From: Desulfoluna sp.
GTDB taxonomy: Bacteria > Desulfobacterota > Desulfobacteria > Desulfobacterales > Desulfolunaceae
Assembly (NCBI RefSeq): GCF_030145185.1
Contig: NZ_JAQYWB010000020.1
Location: 22,205-86,204, forward strand
Reading direction: 5' to 3'
Length of the DNA stretch: 64,000 nt
Part shown: piece by piece, positions 8,247 through 17,602 of the stretch
Layout: every line of letters begins with the position of its first letter
How positions within the stretch are numbered: the stretch's first letter is position 1
Program-made: the position numbers and the translations under genes
Notes under the pieces: generated by a model
Seen by the model: only the letters and a program-made list of their open reading frames with translations
Databases searched by the model: none
Told to the model about the DNA's origin: nothing

Positions 8247-9152
8247 TTATTGATGATAATCGGATTCGTCTTGAGCGTGGTGGACGATAAATCGAAGGGT
8301 TTCTTGAAAAACCGTTTCAGCGATGGGGCCGCGGACAATGCCGTGGAGGTGGAAGGGGATCTCCTGGTAGCTCGTGTGGGAGTGGCCAATGCGTGCGAAG
8401 AGCTTTGGGCCGCTGGTGTCTTTGACTTTGGGGTCCCCTTTTCCCTGAATGATGAGGGCGGGGATGGCCAGGGTGGGGAGCGCCTTCCACACCTGTTTCA
8501 TGAGGGCCTTAACCTGGACGAGGCCGGCGATGGGGCATTTCAGGTAATTGATCTGGGGGTTGTCGGCGTGGTTGGTGACCAATTCTTTGGTGAGCCATTT
8601 CAGGCCCAGGGTTCGGCAGAGACGGTTCCAGTCATCAAGGGCTTCCACCCCGGAGGTGGAGAGGCTTTTGAATTTTAAGGGGGCGCTGACTGAAATGACG
8701 GATTGAAAGGCCTCGGGCTTGAAGAGGGCCTGGGCCAGGGCCAGCCCGGCGCCGGTGGAGAACCCGGCCACGACGATTTTCTGGCAGCATTCTTTAAGGA
8801 TGGCGTGACCTCGGTCCACGGAGTCCATCCAGTCGGCAACCGTTCGTCCGGCAAGGTCCATGGCGGAGGTGCCATGTCCGGCCAATCGGGGCGCATAGAC
8901 GGTGTACCCCTTGCTGTAGAGAGAGTCTGCCCACTCCCGGACCTCTTCGGGGGTGGCCATGAAGCCGTGGATAAGAAGAATGCCTGTTTCGGCCGCGGGG
9001 TTTCGATAGAAAAAGGGGGCACCGATCACCCGGGGTTTGGATTCGCCTTCCACTGCGTGGGTTTCGTAGTCGGTGTAAAATCGATGCATCTCGTGGAGGG
9101 CCAAAGCCTCCCACTTTCGTGTATCCAACGGTTTTATCGGTAAGTCGGTCAA
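8247..9152 (-). CDS. Alpha/beta hydrolase, carboxylesterase/thioesterase-like
   Basis: This 301-residue cytoplasmic alpha/beta hydrolase resembles Est30-type carboxylesterases. The oxyanion region is ILLIHGFMATPEEV, the nucleophile elbow is GFSTGAG, the acid lies in IQGKGDPKV, and the catalytic His is in PFHLHGIVRG near the C-terminus. The start is TTG at 9152 with AGGGGA six bases upstream; the next ATG (21 codons in) would remove conserved N-terminal residues. It stands alone between the antiporter and the signalling operon, and its substrate cannot be predicted. Confidence 0.82.
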   Translation of the reverse strand: MTDLPIKPLDTRKWEALALHEMHRFYTDYETHAVEGESKPRVIGAPFFYRNPAAETGILLIHGFMATPEEVREWADSLYSKGYTVYAPRLAGHGTSAMDLAGRTVADWMDSVDRGHAILKECCQKIVVAGFSTGAGLALAQALFKPEAFQSVISVSAPLKFKSLSTSGVEALDDWNRLCRTLGLKWLTKELVTNHADNPQINYLKCPIAGLVQVKALMKQVWKALPTLAIPALIIQGKGDPKVKDTSGPKLFARIGHSHTSYQEIPFHLHGIVRGPIAETVFQETLRFIVHHAQDESDYHQ

Positions 9153-9269
9153 TTCAGTCCCCTGGGGTTTGGTCGGTGCCGATCCATATCGGTGCTTTCT
9201 TATTACCTGCCTTTGAAGGGGATGGGCAATGAAAATCTGGACAGGACAACAGATGACCTGAACGGATGG

Positions 9270-10253
9270 TTACAGGGTGACGCTGCACTGTTCATTAAAC
9301 ATGAATTGGGAGGCCCGGTTGCGCCCCTGTTTTTTGGAATGGTACATGGCAAGGTCTGATTCATAAATCATTTGAAGAGGGTCAGTCATCTTCTCCTGAT
9401 ACGAGACAAGCCCCTGGCTGATGGTAATCTGTATCTTCCATTCGTTAAATGGAATGGTCAGCGATTCAACGAGTCGCCGGAGTTTTTCACTGACGATTTT
9501 AGCACAGGGTGCGGAGGCATTGGGCAGGATGATTAAAAATTCTTCGCCGCCAAACCGTCCGAAGAGATCCGAGTCTCGGAGTTGATGTGACACCGCCTGG
9601 CAGAGTTGTTTCAACACCTCATCCCCGGCGAGATGGCCATAGGTGTCGTTGACTTTTTTAAAATAGTCAATATCAAACAGGATGATGGAGAACTCTGATT
9701 TGTAGCGTTCGGCACGCTTGAATTCCATTTTAAGCAGCTGTTCGATATGGCTCCGGTTGAATATTCCGGTCATGGGGTCGAAGTTTGCAATATTGGAAAG
9801 GGTCTGGGTGATGTCTTTCATCTCTTCGATCTGGCGGTTTGCCTGGGCCATGTCGGTGACATCTTTGATGACAATGCAGACGCCTGTGTCCCCGGTGTCG
9901 GGATCGGTCACGGGGAAAAAGGTGCTGTCCTGGAACATGAACTCCAGGCTGTCTCCGATGATTTGATTTTTTGCGCTGAACTGGAACAGATAGGGGCGCT
10001 GAGTCCAGGAGATAAACGAATAGTTTTTTAACAATCGGACACTTTTAAGCTTGAGCTCCAGCCAGGCCCTGGGGAGGTCCGGGAACACCTCAAAGATATT
10101 TTTATTGAGAATGGCCTGCGATTGAATGCCGCTGTGTCTGGCCATGAACTGATTCCATTTGAGGATGCAGTTCGTTGAATCCAGGAGAAGAATTCCGTTG
10201 TCAATGTGATCAATGATGGATGCGCAGGACGTTTCAAAGATAGCAGTGTGCAT
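9270..10253 (-). CDS. Diguanylate cyclase with N-terminal PAS domain
   Basis: This 327-residue protein makes cyclic di-GMP. A PAS sensor domain (about 10-140) ends in the typical KDVTD linker, then a GGDEF domain (about 160-320) follows. The catalytic loop is GGEEF (245-249). An RDSD motif (236-239) lies exactly five residues before it, the spacing of the RxxD inhibitory I-site, so product inhibition is expected. The gene starts 1 bp after the cheC-like gene stop, with GAGG across the junction, and is the last gene of a cheY-cheC-dgc operon. No membrane segment is visible. Confidence 0.92.
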   Translation of the reverse strand: MHTAIFETSCASIIDHIDNGILLLDSTNCILKWNQFMARHSGIQSQAILNKNIFEVFPDLPRAWLELKLKSVRLLKNYSFISWTQRPYLFQFSAKNQIIGDSLEFMFQDSTFFPVTDPDTGDTGVCIVIKDVTDMAQANRQIEEMKDITQTLSNIANFDPMTGIFNRSHIEQLLKMEFKRAERYKSEFSIILFDIDYFKKVNDTYGHLAGDEVLKQLCQAVSHQLRDSDLFGRFGGEEFLIILPNASAPCAKIVSEKLRRLVESLTIPFNEWKIQITISQGLVSYQEKMTDPLQMIYESDLAMYHSKKQGRNRASQFMFNEQCSVTL

Positions 10254-10254
10254 A

Positions 10255-10899
10255 TTAATCCTCAGGCATCAAGTTCTGAATAGAGGTTCGAACGACTTCC
10301 GTATTCTCTTCTGACATAAAGATCATCAGGTCGCATTTAAAGCGGTCGTTTTTGAGATAAAGGGATATTTTAACCAGGAGGGTGTATCCCCATTTCAGTT
10401 TGCTGCGCATAAAGGTGCTGTAGGCCATTTCCCTTAAGTTGGTTCCTTCGGAGACAAGTTCCGGGTTGGCAAACGACATGTCCTGATTAAACAACTGTTT
10501 TGAAATGCTGTTCATACAGGCGCCGATGAGGATGTTTGAGAGTTCGAGCATGAACTCCATCTCCTGTACGGTCTCTATTTTTCCCTGCATACCCAGGATC
10601 GTTGAGATGCTGCTTTTTGTCTTGTCATCAAAGATGACCAGGGTGGTCCCGGCCAGACATTTATTTGCAAAGTCCTGATGAAAGGCAACGATGCCATCTT
10701 CTTCCGAGAACACGCTGTCTTTAAGAATGGTGGGGATAATTTTTTCTGCCGCAACGAGTTTGATTTCCGGAACGGTCAACTCGACAAAGGCATCCAATAA
10801 GGTTGCCAGGGCCTTTCCCGCCTGCCCCATGGAAATATTGAAGAGCTCCGTTGCCAGGTCATTCTCATCCTCTGTAAAGGGGCTCGGTGTGGTGTTCAT
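10255..10899 (-). CDS. CheC-like chemotaxis phosphatase
   Basis: CheC/CheX/FliY-family proteins dephosphorylate CheY. This 214-residue protein has the two phosphatase signatures spaced as in CheC: ELFN in helix 1 (NDLATELFNISMGQAGKAL) and ELSN in the second repeat (EFMLELSNILIGACMNS). It overlaps the upstream response regulator by 4 bp (ATGA), so the phosphatase and its likely substrate are translationally coupled. The pairing with a diguanylate cyclase instead of a chemoreceptor cluster suggests this CheY/CheC pair tunes second-messenger output; that is inference. Confidence 0.85.
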   Translation of the reverse strand: MNTTPSPFTEDENDLATELFNISMGQAGKALATLLDAFVELTVPEIKLVAAEKIIPTILKDSVFSEEDGIVAFHQDFANKCLAGTTLVIFDDKTKSSISTILGMQGKIETVQEMEFMLELSNILIGACMNSISKQLFNQDMSFANPELVSEGTNLREMAYSTFMRSKLKWGYTLLVKISLYLKNDRFKCDLMIFMSEENTEVVRTSIQNLMPED

Positions 10900-11270
10900 A
10901 GGACACCTGTCTTTTTAAGCAGAGTCACCATGTTTTCTTTGTCAAAAGGCTTTTCCAGGTAGCCGACAGCCCCCAGTTCCATGACTTTTTTTTCGGCCAG
11001 TGGCTGAATATCGGCGGTCAGGACGATGACTTTCTGTTTGATCGCCTCTTGTTTAAGCGCGGATAAAACATCATAGCCACTCATGTCCGGCATCGTGAGA
11101 TCCAGGGTGACCAGATCATAGGCTTTAAGGTGGCACAAGTGTAAGGCCTCTCTGGCGTTTGACGCTTCCTCTATGGTAACCCCTGTGTCCTGCAATATGT
11201 CCCTGAATCCTTTTTTTATAAAGGTGCGGGATACTTTTGAGTCATCAATACATAAAATAGTAATCGTCAT
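10896..11270 (-). CDS. CheY-like single-domain response regulator
   Basis: The 124-residue receiver domain has no output domain. Acidic pocket residues are in ILCIDDSK, the phospho-acceptor Asp in LVTLDLTMPDMSG, the conserved Thr in VIVLTAD, and the Lys in GYLEKPF. It is the first gene of the three-gene operon with the CheC-like phosphatase and the diguanylate cyclase. No histidine kinase is adjacent. About 280 bp between it and the next gene upstream leave room for a promoter, but I see no clear consensus. Confidence 0.92.
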   Translation of the reverse strand: MTITILCIDDSKVSRTFIKKGFRDILQDTGVTIEEASNAREALHLCHLKAYDLVTLDLTMPDMSGYDVLSALKQEAIKQKVIVLTADIQPLAEKKVMELGAVGYLEKPFDKENMVTLLKKTGVL

Positions 11271-11556
11271 GAAAAACCTCTTTTTGCATCATTGAGAATT
11301 CAAGCGTCAGGCCACAAGATTAGCGCATAAGCGGGAGTATCCTACTTTAAATTTGTTATCACCGCAATTTTTAACCTACTTTTTGAATGTTAAAATGATG
11401 GAAGCGGCCATTGAGAGAGACTCTTTGGGCAGGATATATAGCAAATGAATGGCATAAAATGAGGTGGATAGGAAGGTGTCGGGGGGGGCGTGGCACCCCT
11501 CCAGGCTGGGGGGTGCCGTTAAACCTCTGTTCGGAGGAGAAATGCTTCCGTCTTTT

Positions 11557-12207
11557 TCAGGCCAGAGAGGTGGCGTACACCCGGTAGATGAGGGCGTAGT
11601 GGAGGACACCGCCCAGCAGGACCATGATGTGAAAGAGTTCATGGAAGCTGAAGATTCCCGGGACGAGTCGGGGTTTTTTGATGGCGTAGATGAGGGCGCC
11701 GATGGTAAAGGCCGCCCCACCGCTGAAGAGGAGGACCTCCTGGCCCGGGGTGAGTCTGGCCAGAACCTGTTTGATGGGAAAGACCGCCGACCAGCCCATG
11801 GCACTGTAAATGATGGCATACAGAGCGCGGGGTGCCCGTGGGAACAGGAGCTGGGAGATCAGTCCGAAGCCTACGACGCTCCATTGAAAGGCGATCATAA
11901 ACCATCGGGTGTTGCCTTCCAGGCAGAAGTAGCTGATGGGGGTGTAGGTCCCGGCGATCATGAAAAAAATGGCCAGACGGTCCATCTTTCGCCAGAAGGA
12001 GAGTTCGTTCTCCTGCTTTTTAAAGGCGTGGTAGAGGGAACTGGCGGAAAAGAGAAACACCAGAGAGAGGGCGTAGACCAGCGCGGTAATAAGCATGGAC
12101 GCGGACTGGCTGGCGATTCGAAGGAGGTAGACGGTCCCCACGACGGACGCGATAACGCCGGCGAGGTGTGAGTAAAAATTGAATGACTCTTGAGCTCTGA
12201 TTCCCAT
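11557..12207 (-). CDS. Hemolysin III / TrhA-type (PAQR family) membrane protein
   Basis: With the chosen start this is a 216-residue seven-helix membrane protein, the normal length for the YqfA/hemolysin III family. Family motifs are NFYSHLAGV near the N-terminus, SSLYHAFK after helix 2-3, DRLAIFFMIAGTYTP, and FHELFHIMVLLGGVLHY at the C-terminus, with the conserved His and Asp residues of the PAQR metal site. ATG 12207 is chosen for its GAGGAAGCC leader; upstream ATGs at 12240 and 12321 lack a good ribosome site. Despite the name, a lipid-homeostasis role is more likely in this family. Confidence 0.88.
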   Translation of the reverse strand: MGIRAQESFNFYSHLAGVIASVVGTVYLLRIASQSASMLITALVYALSLVFLFSASSLYHAFKKQENELSFWRKMDRLAIFFMIAGTYTPISYFCLEGNTRWFMIAFQWSVVGFGLISQLLFPRAPRALYAIIYSAMGWSAVFPIKQVLARLTPGQEVLLFSGGAAFTIGALIYAIKKPRLVPGIFSFHELFHIMVLLGGVLHYALIYRVYATSLA

Positions 12208-12493
12208 GGCGGCTTCCTCATGAAGGGCGTTTTGAACCATTTTCGGTTCTGTGAGCGTCCCGTCGGGTGTTGATTGGGGGCTCTTTTTATCACATCGGAA
12301 CGTCGTTTTGACGGCGTTCAATGTGTATTGATGGGTGTTCTTGACGTTTTATCTGCGGGTTACGGACAATGCGTTAAACACGGTTATAATATTTTATGGG
12401 TGTGAAAGACAGATAAAAAGTCATTTTAAAGAGACCGACCTGAAAAGGAACACCCGAATGCCGTGCTTCGGAAGGGCAGATAGGCCTGTGGAC

Positions 12494-13513
12494 TCAGGTT
12501 TTTCTTTCCCTCACGGCTTGGCTTTGCAGGCGCTTGATCTCTTGAATGTTGCCCATGACGATCAGGGTCATGCCCGTCGAGAGGTGGGTGCCTGCTTTGG
12601 GGTTGAAGAGAATGGCGTCTTTGTCTTTGAGGCCCAGGACAAGGAGGTCGTACTCCTTTTGGATGTCGATTTCTGACAGGCACCGGCCGTTCAAAGAGGA
12701 GCCCGGGACGATGGGCAGTTCATGGATTCTTAAAGGGCCTTTTTCACTGCGGAGCATTTGATCGAGAAAATCCACGGCGGCGGGTCGGATCATCTCTGAG
12801 GCCATGCGCAGTGCGCCAATGGTATTCGGGGAGACGATGCTGTCGGCTCCTGCCATGGTGAACTTGGGGGCGATTCGGGGGTTGCTGACCTGGGCGACAA
12901 TGCGCAGGTCTTTGTTCATCATGCGGGCCGTCATGGTGACGTAGAGACTGTCTTTGTCCTGGGGCAGGGCGATGACCACCCCTTTGGCGTTCAGGATGCC
13001 TGCTTTTTCAAGGTTTGCGTCGTCGGTGGGGTCACCTGTGATATGCAGGATGTTCTGCCCTTCAAGGCGCATGGCCAGGCTCTCTGTTTCCTGCTCGATG
13101 ATGACCACCTGCTCGCCGCTGGTGATCAGTTCATCGGCCAGGGGGCGACCTGTTTCCCCTCCGCCCACCAGGATAATGTGTCCGGTCAGGCGATTGATCT
13201 CTTTGTTCATGCGTCTTCTCCTTCGAACACCGGAAAGTTCCCCTTCGATCAGAAGGGCTGTAATGGAGCTGATGGCATAGAGAATAAACCCCATACCGAA
13301 GGTGATGAGGCCCATGGTGAACAGCTGGGCGATCATGCTGCTGGAGACGTCCAGGATTTCTCCGTAGCCGACACTGGTGATGGAGATGACCGTCATGTAA
13401 AGACAGTCGATCCATCGGGCATCTCCCTGGAAGATCAGGTAATAGCCAACGGTGCCGATGACGACCACAAGAAGAATCCCGGAGAGAAAGGTGGTGAGCC
13501 GTTTTTGAATCAT
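12494..13513 (-). CDS. Two-helix potassium channel with TrkA-N/TrkA-C (RCK) domains
   Basis: A protein of 339 residues. Two membrane helices flank a pore loop whose filter reads TSVGYGE (the canonical filter is TVGYG). A TrkA-N Rossmann domain (HIILVGGGETGRPLADEL) and a C-terminal TrkA-C domain follow, the MthK/Kch-like arrangement of ligand-gated K+ channels. The ATG at 13513 places the first helix directly after MIQKRLTT; the open frame further upstream has no hydrophobic or family sequence. Together with the CPA2 antiporter nearby, it suggests that K+ handling is a theme of this stretch. Confidence 0.87.
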   Translation of the reverse strand: MIQKRLTTFLSGILLVVVIGTVGYYLIFQGDARWIDCLYMTVISITSVGYGEILDVSSSMIAQLFTMGLITFGMGFILYAISSITALLIEGELSGVRRRRRMNKEINRLTGHIILVGGGETGRPLADELITSGEQVVIIEQETESLAMRLEGQNILHITGDPTDDANLEKAGILNAKGVVIALPQDKDSLYVTMTARMMNKDLRIVAQVSNPRIAPKFTMAGADSIVSPNTIGALRMASEMIRPAAVDFLDQMLRSEKGPLRIHELPIVPGSSLNGRCLSEIDIQKEYDLLVLGLKDKDAILFNPKAGTHLSTGMTLIVMGNIQEIKRLQSQAVRERKT

Positions 13514-13717
13514 GGACCGTGTATCCTGTGGTTGAAGATCGGGTAAAAAAGTCAACCTGCGGTGGCAGGGTGCCCTTCTTGAAACCGGGCAAGGGGTCAC
13601 ATACGCTTGGGGGGGGGATGTAAAAACAGCCGACATGGGGAGTGCCGCCGGCCTGCATGGCAGAAGGGGTGCCTCGCCGTGTCGCAGGCCACCGCATCTG
13701 TCAGGTCGAAAAGGGAT

Positions 13718-13754
13718 GAAGCACCTGGGCGGGTTATGGGATCCCAGGTGCTTC
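13718..13754 (-). terminator. Hairpin downstream of iorB
   Basis: The stem GAAGCACCTGGG / CCCAGGTGCTTC is 12 bp and perfect, with a 13-base loop. It lies 14 bp past the iorB stop on the minus strand. The T-run is weak (ATCCCTTTT on the minus strand), so it is a likely but imperfect terminator. Confidence 0.55.
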
Positions 13755-13767
13755 GGAAATCGTCCTT

Positions 13768-14361
13768 CTAGTGCTTTGTCGCCTCGGCGAAGCCCAGCTC
13801 AAAGGCCTTCAGGTTGACATCCAAAAAAGCCTTTTTGGTCGTGGTGGAGATGGCTTCACGGATGGCGTCGGCGCTGACCGGCAGGACCCCGGTCTCAATG
13901 AGGGCTCCCAGGAGCACCATGTTAACGGAGAGAACATTGCCCGCTTCTTCGGCCAGCTTGACGGCGTCAAAGGCGATGAGGCGCCGGGTCTTCTCGGCGA
14001 GCAGAGAGGTCACGGTGGCGATCTCCGGGTAGACCCCTTTGCCGATGGCGACGGTAAAGGGGGGCAGTGGAGAGAGGTTGGTGATGGTCACTGTCTCCGG
14101 GTTGCAGCGTCCGAGGGCGCGGAGGGCCTCGGAGGGTTCGAAGCTGACAAAGACATCGGCCTCTCCATCGGAGATGATGGTGCTTTCGGCATCGCCGAAG
14201 ACGATTGAGGATTCTACCACGCCGCCCCTCTGGGCCATGCCGTGAATTTCGCTCATGTGGACGGGGATGCCCTGGAGCAGAGCCGCTTCGCCCAGAACTC
14301 GGGATGCCAGGAGGTTGCCCTGGCCGCCCACCGCCACGATGATCAGTCTTTTGGTATCCAT
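13768..14361 (-). CDS. iorB: Indolepyruvate:ferredoxin oxidoreductase, beta subunit
   Basis: This 197-residue gamma-domain protein of the 2-oxoacid:ferredoxin oxidoreductases carries the IorB signature: IIVAVGGQGNLLASRVLGE at the N-terminus and EIHGMAQRGGVVESSI. With IorA it oxidatively decarboxylates aryl pyruvates from aromatic amino acids to aryl-acetyl-CoA, reducing ferredoxin in the cytoplasm. ATG 14361 is preferred over 14385 because AAGGTG lies 8 bp upstream. It is downstream of iorA in the same operon, with a 94-bp spacer that contains a stable hairpin. Confidence 0.93.
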   Translation of the reverse strand: MDTKRLIIVAVGGQGNLLASRVLGEAALLQGIPVHMSEIHGMAQRGGVVESSIVFGDAESTIISDGEADVFVSFEPSEALRALGRCNPETVTITNLSPLPPFTVAIGKGVYPEIATVTSLLAEKTRRLIAFDAVKLAEEAGNVLSVNMVLLGALIETGVLPVSADAIREAISTTTKKAFLDVNLKAFELGFAEATKH

Positions 14362-14402
14362 ATGGGTGTCACCTTGATTATTCAAAAGGTTGATGACGAA
14401 GG

Positions 14403-14431
14403 CTCCGCAGGGTTTATGCGGCGGAGCCGGT
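14403..14431 (-). promoter_or_regulatory. Intercistronic hairpin between iorA and iorB
   Basis: GGCTCCGC (14404-14411) and GCGGAGCC (14423-14430) form an 8-bp GC stem in the spacer between the two subunit genes. No T-tract follows, so it is more likely to affect mRNA processing or stability than to terminate; this is inference. Confidence 0.5.
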
Positions 14432-14455
14432 GTCGTTTATGGGACCACCACCGGT

Positions 14456-16309
14456 CTATTTTTTGACAGGAAGGATGGCGTTTTCAGGGCAGATCTGGGC
14501 GCAGATGGAGCATCCGGCGCACATCTCCTCGATGATGTGGACCCTGCCGTTTTCCGTGGTGAAGGCGGGACAGGCAATGGTGTCGATGCAGTCCCGATGG
14601 TTTTTGCACTTGTCGAGGTCCACCTGAAACTTTTTGCCGGTGAGCTGCTTGAGGCTCTTGGCGTAAAGGGTACACTTCTCCTTGGCGATGATGACGGAGA
14701 CCCCTTGAAAGGCGACGGCTTCCTTGATGGTTGAGATGCTTTTTTTGATGTTGTAGGGGCGGATGACGGAGACGTGCTTGACCCCTGCGGCTTTGACCAG
14801 GCCTTCGATATCGATGGCGTTGTAGCCGGTAAAGCCCATTTCATCCATATCCACGCCGGGGTTGGGCTGATGGCCTGTCATGGCGGTAACACGGTTATCC
14901 AGGATCACGAGGGTGAAGTTGTGGTTGTTGAAGACCGCATTCATCAGGCCGTTCATGCCGGAGTGAAAGAAGGTGGAGTCCCCGATAAAGGAGACCACTT
15001 TCTTGTCGGTGACGGTGGAAAAACCGGCCGACGTGCTGGTGGATGCGCCCATACAGACCACGAAATCGCCCATGGAGAGGGGGGGCATAAAGCCCAGGGT
15101 GTAGCAGCCGATGTCCGAGGGGAACATGACGTCTAAGCCTTCGGTGGCTTTTTTAACGGCATAGAAGGTGGCCCGATGGGAGCAGCCGGCGCAGAGGTTT
15201 GGCGGGCGATTGGGCAGCTCGGGGACACCGGCAAGGTCCACGACTTCGCTGATCACAGGAGCCAGCCCGAAGTAAGACGCGAGAATGTTTCGGACCATTT
15301 TGGGGTCGAATTCGTAGAGGCGGGAGAAGAGGTGCTCCCCTTTGCCGCAGATGGGCAGCATGAGGCCGTTTTCCTGCGCCACGGCTTTGACGGCTTCTTC
15401 CATAACCGGTTCGCCCTCTTCGACGACGAGCACTTTCTCACACCCTTTAAGAAAGTCGATCACGAGATTTTTGGGCAGGGGGCTGGAGAATCCGAGGCGA
15501 AGGATCTTTACCTTGTCCGTTACGCCCAGGTCTTTCAGGCCGTCTTTGACGTAGTTGTAGCTGACGCCGTTGACAATGATCCCCAAGGGGCCGTCTCCGT
15601 CAATGCGATTAAAGGGAGAGGCACAGGCGATCTCTTCGGCTTTGGCCAGGTTTGCCAGAAGTTTGACGTGCAACCCGCGGGAGACGGCGGGGACGGTGAC
15701 GCATCGCATGGGGTCTTTGATGAACTCCCCTTGGGTCTTGCGCTCTGTGATCTCTCCGAGTTCAACCACGCCGGTGGAGTGGTTGATGCGGGTGGTGGTT
15801 CGAAGGATGACAGGCTCGCCCAGGGCTTCGGAGAGTTCAAAGGCACGCTTGGTCATCTCTTTGGCTTCAGCCACGGAGGATGGCTCCAGAATAGGGAGAC
15901 CGGCGAGTTTGCCGTAGTACCGGTTGTCCTGCTCATTCTGGCTGGAGAACATAAAGGGGTCATCGGCCGTCAGGATGACCATGCCGCCGGTGACGCCGAT
16001 ATAGGCCAGGGTCATGATCGCGTCAGCGGCGACGTTCATCCCCACATGTTTCATCACGCACATGCTGCGAACACCGCAGTTTGCCGCCGCCGCCGATATT
16101 TCTACGGAGACCTTTTCGTTGATGCTGTACTCGAAATAGAGATCGCTCTCCTTCGACATCTTGAAAAAATTGAGGGAGATCTCCGACGACGGTGTCCCGG
16201 GATAAGAGGCGGTAAACGCGACGCCGGCTTCAATGGCGCCCCGTGCGATAGCCTCGTTGCCCAGCATGAGCATCTTCTGGCCCGGGTTGTCTGTGAGAAG
16301 CTTGTGCAT
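14456..16309 (-). CDS. iorA: Indolepyruvate:ferredoxin oxidoreductase, alpha subunit
   Basis: This 617-residue protein has the full IorA architecture. The N-terminal pyrimidine-binding domain starts LMLGNEAIARGAIEAG with SYPGTPSSEI. The middle domain carries the thiamine-pyrophosphate site (GDSTFFHSGMNGLMNAV ending in VILDNRVTAMTG). The C-terminal ferredoxin domain has two cysteine clusters (CKNHRDCIDTIACP and CAGCSICAQICP) for 4Fe-4S centres. It is the catalytic subunit acting with IorB on aryl pyruvates. The start follows directly from the family N-terminus. The promoter upstream has a consensus -35 box. Confidence 0.95.
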   Translation of the reverse strand: MHKLLTDNPGQKMLMLGNEAIARGAIEAGVAFTASYPGTPSSEISLNFFKMSKESDLYFEYSINEKVSVEISAAAANCGVRSMCVMKHVGMNVAADAIMTLAYIGVTGGMVILTADDPFMFSSQNEQDNRYYGKLAGLPILEPSSVAEAKEMTKRAFELSEALGEPVILRTTTRINHSTGVVELGEITERKTQGEFIKDPMRCVTVPAVSRGLHVKLLANLAKAEEIACASPFNRIDGDGPLGIIVNGVSYNYVKDGLKDLGVTDKVKILRLGFSSPLPKNLVIDFLKGCEKVLVVEEGEPVMEEAVKAVAQENGLMLPICGKGEHLFSRLYEFDPKMVRNILASYFGLAPVISEVVDLAGVPELPNRPPNLCAGCSHRATFYAVKKATEGLDVMFPSDIGCYTLGFMPPLSMGDFVVCMGASTSTSAGFSTVTDKKVVSFIGDSTFFHSGMNGLMNAVFNNHNFTLVILDNRVTAMTGHQPNPGVDMDEMGFTGYNAIDIEGLVKAAGVKHVSVIRPYNIKKSISTIKEAVAFQGVSVIIAKEKCTLYAKSLKQLTGKKFQVDLDKCKNHRDCIDTIACPAFTTENGRVHIIEEMCAGCSICAQICPENAILPVKK

Positions 16310-16364
16310 GGCAAAATTCCTTATGGATGGGTGTTGACGTTCTCGTTAAAGTTAAATCTTCATT

Positions 16365-16393
16365 TTTTTAGACGTGATAGGTCCGAATGTCAA
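16365..16393 (-). promoter_or_regulatory. Promoter of the iorAB operon
   Basis: On the minus strand TTGACA (16393-16388), a 17-bp spacer and TAAAAA (16370-16365) form a sigma70-like promoter about 55 bp before the iorA start. The -35 matches consensus fully. Confidence 0.6.
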
Positions 16394-16939
16394 GGGTTTG
16401 GGTAACCACTTTTCTGACAATGCCTGGCAGGGCGCGGGCAGACGGGGGGGCGGGTTTTGTCGTGGATACCGGCTGTTATCTGGTCTGTGGAAGGGGGCGT
16501 TCGCGTGGATAAGCAACCGAAACCAAGGGGTAAACAGGGGGGGCGCTCTGCCTGGGTGAGGGGGCTGAGGGCGGCCCGCGGTAGAAAACAGGATTTTTGG
16601 CATGATTTTTATCGGAAGTGACCTTGTTTTAAAAGGCGTGTTCTTTTCGGCGCAGTTGGAGAAAAAAAATGGTTCGAAAATGAACAAGATGTTCGTTTCA
16701 AGGGGGAATGATGTGCGGAAATGTTCGGCTTGGAAAACCTTCACTGTTTAAATCCCAAAAGCCTTTACAAGCCCGCAGCTTTTACATTATGACGGGGTGT
16801 AAATTGTTAAAGATCGGGTCATTTGATCCTGTTTTTTCCTACGGGAACAGGCGTTTGTCAGAGACCCGCCATCATATATTTACGCAGTGGGGCCGCTGTT
16901 TTATCAAGGGTCCCTTTGCCGGGAAGGGTAATGAAATCC
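16394..16939. other. Spacer between the divergent iorA and rdgB genes
   Basis: About 545 bp separate the iorA promoter from rdgB. The left part is GC-rich with G runs, and the right part (from about 16600) is more AT-rich. No open frame here has a ribosome site, family similarity or coding-like composition. I see no strong hairpin or repeat. It presumably carries the rdgB promoter, which I cannot pinpoint. Confidence 0.5.
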
Positions 16940-17587
16940 ATGGATAAACCAGTTGTGCTTGTTCTTGCCACGCGGAACAAGGGAAAAACCGAAGAGATCC
17001 GGGCCCTCCTTTCAGGGTTTCCGGTGGTATTGAAAAATCTCGATGATTTCGGGCCCATCCCCGAAGTGATTGAGGACGGTGAAACCTTTGATGATAACGC
17101 CTATAAAAAGGCGAGTTTTACGGCGCGCGTTTTGGGCTTCCCAGCCATTGCTGATGATTCAGGATTGGTTGTCGAGGCCTTAAACGGTGAGCCTGGGGTC
17201 TACTCGGCCCGATATGCCGGAGAGGACGCGGATGACGCAGCCAATAACACCAAGCTTCTGGAAAAGATGGCGGGTGTTGAGGATCGCAGGGCGGCGTTTC
17301 AGTGTGTTCTTTCCATTGCTGTGCCCACCGGGCCGGCACTGACCTATGAAGGCCGTTGCGATGGGGTTATCGCACAGGCACCTTCCGGTGACGGTGGCTT
17401 TGGCTACGACCCGCTCTTTTATTGCCCCGAGAAAGGGAAGACCTTTGCGGAGCTTACTTTAGAAGAGAAGGGGACGCTCAGCCACAGAGGCCGTGCTTTA
17501 AAAGAGGTGGCGGAAGAGTTTGACAAGATCCTTACCTGGCTGGATTTGAATCTTCCTGTCCGGGAGAGGTTCGAGTGCACGGACTAA
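16940..17587 (+). CDS. rdgB: XTP/dITP diphosphatase (RdgB/HAM1 family)
   Basis: RdgB hydrolyses non-canonical purine nucleotides such as dITP and XTP, keeping them out of DNA and RNA. The 215-residue protein shows the family motifs: VLATRNKGKTEEI at the N-terminus, DDSGLVVEALNGEPGVYSAR, DGGFGYDPLF, and LTLEEKGTLSHRGRAL. ATG 16940 fits the family N-terminus; an ATG nine bases upstream is possible but sits too close to the GGGAAGGG ribosome site. It is followed directly by a strong terminator and appears monocistronic. Confidence 0.95.
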   Translation: MDKPVVLVLATRNKGKTEEIRALLSGFPVVLKNLDDFGPIPEVIEDGETFDDNAYKKASFTARVLGFPAIADDSGLVVEALNGEPGVYSARYAGEDADDAANNTKLLEKMAGVEDRRAAFQCVLSIAVPTGPALTYEGRCDGVIAQAPSGDGGFGYDPLFYCPEKGKTFAELTLEEKGTLSHRGRALKEVAEEFDKILTWLDLNLPVRERFECTD

Positions 17588-17602
17588 GATTCTTATGAGG
17601 AT

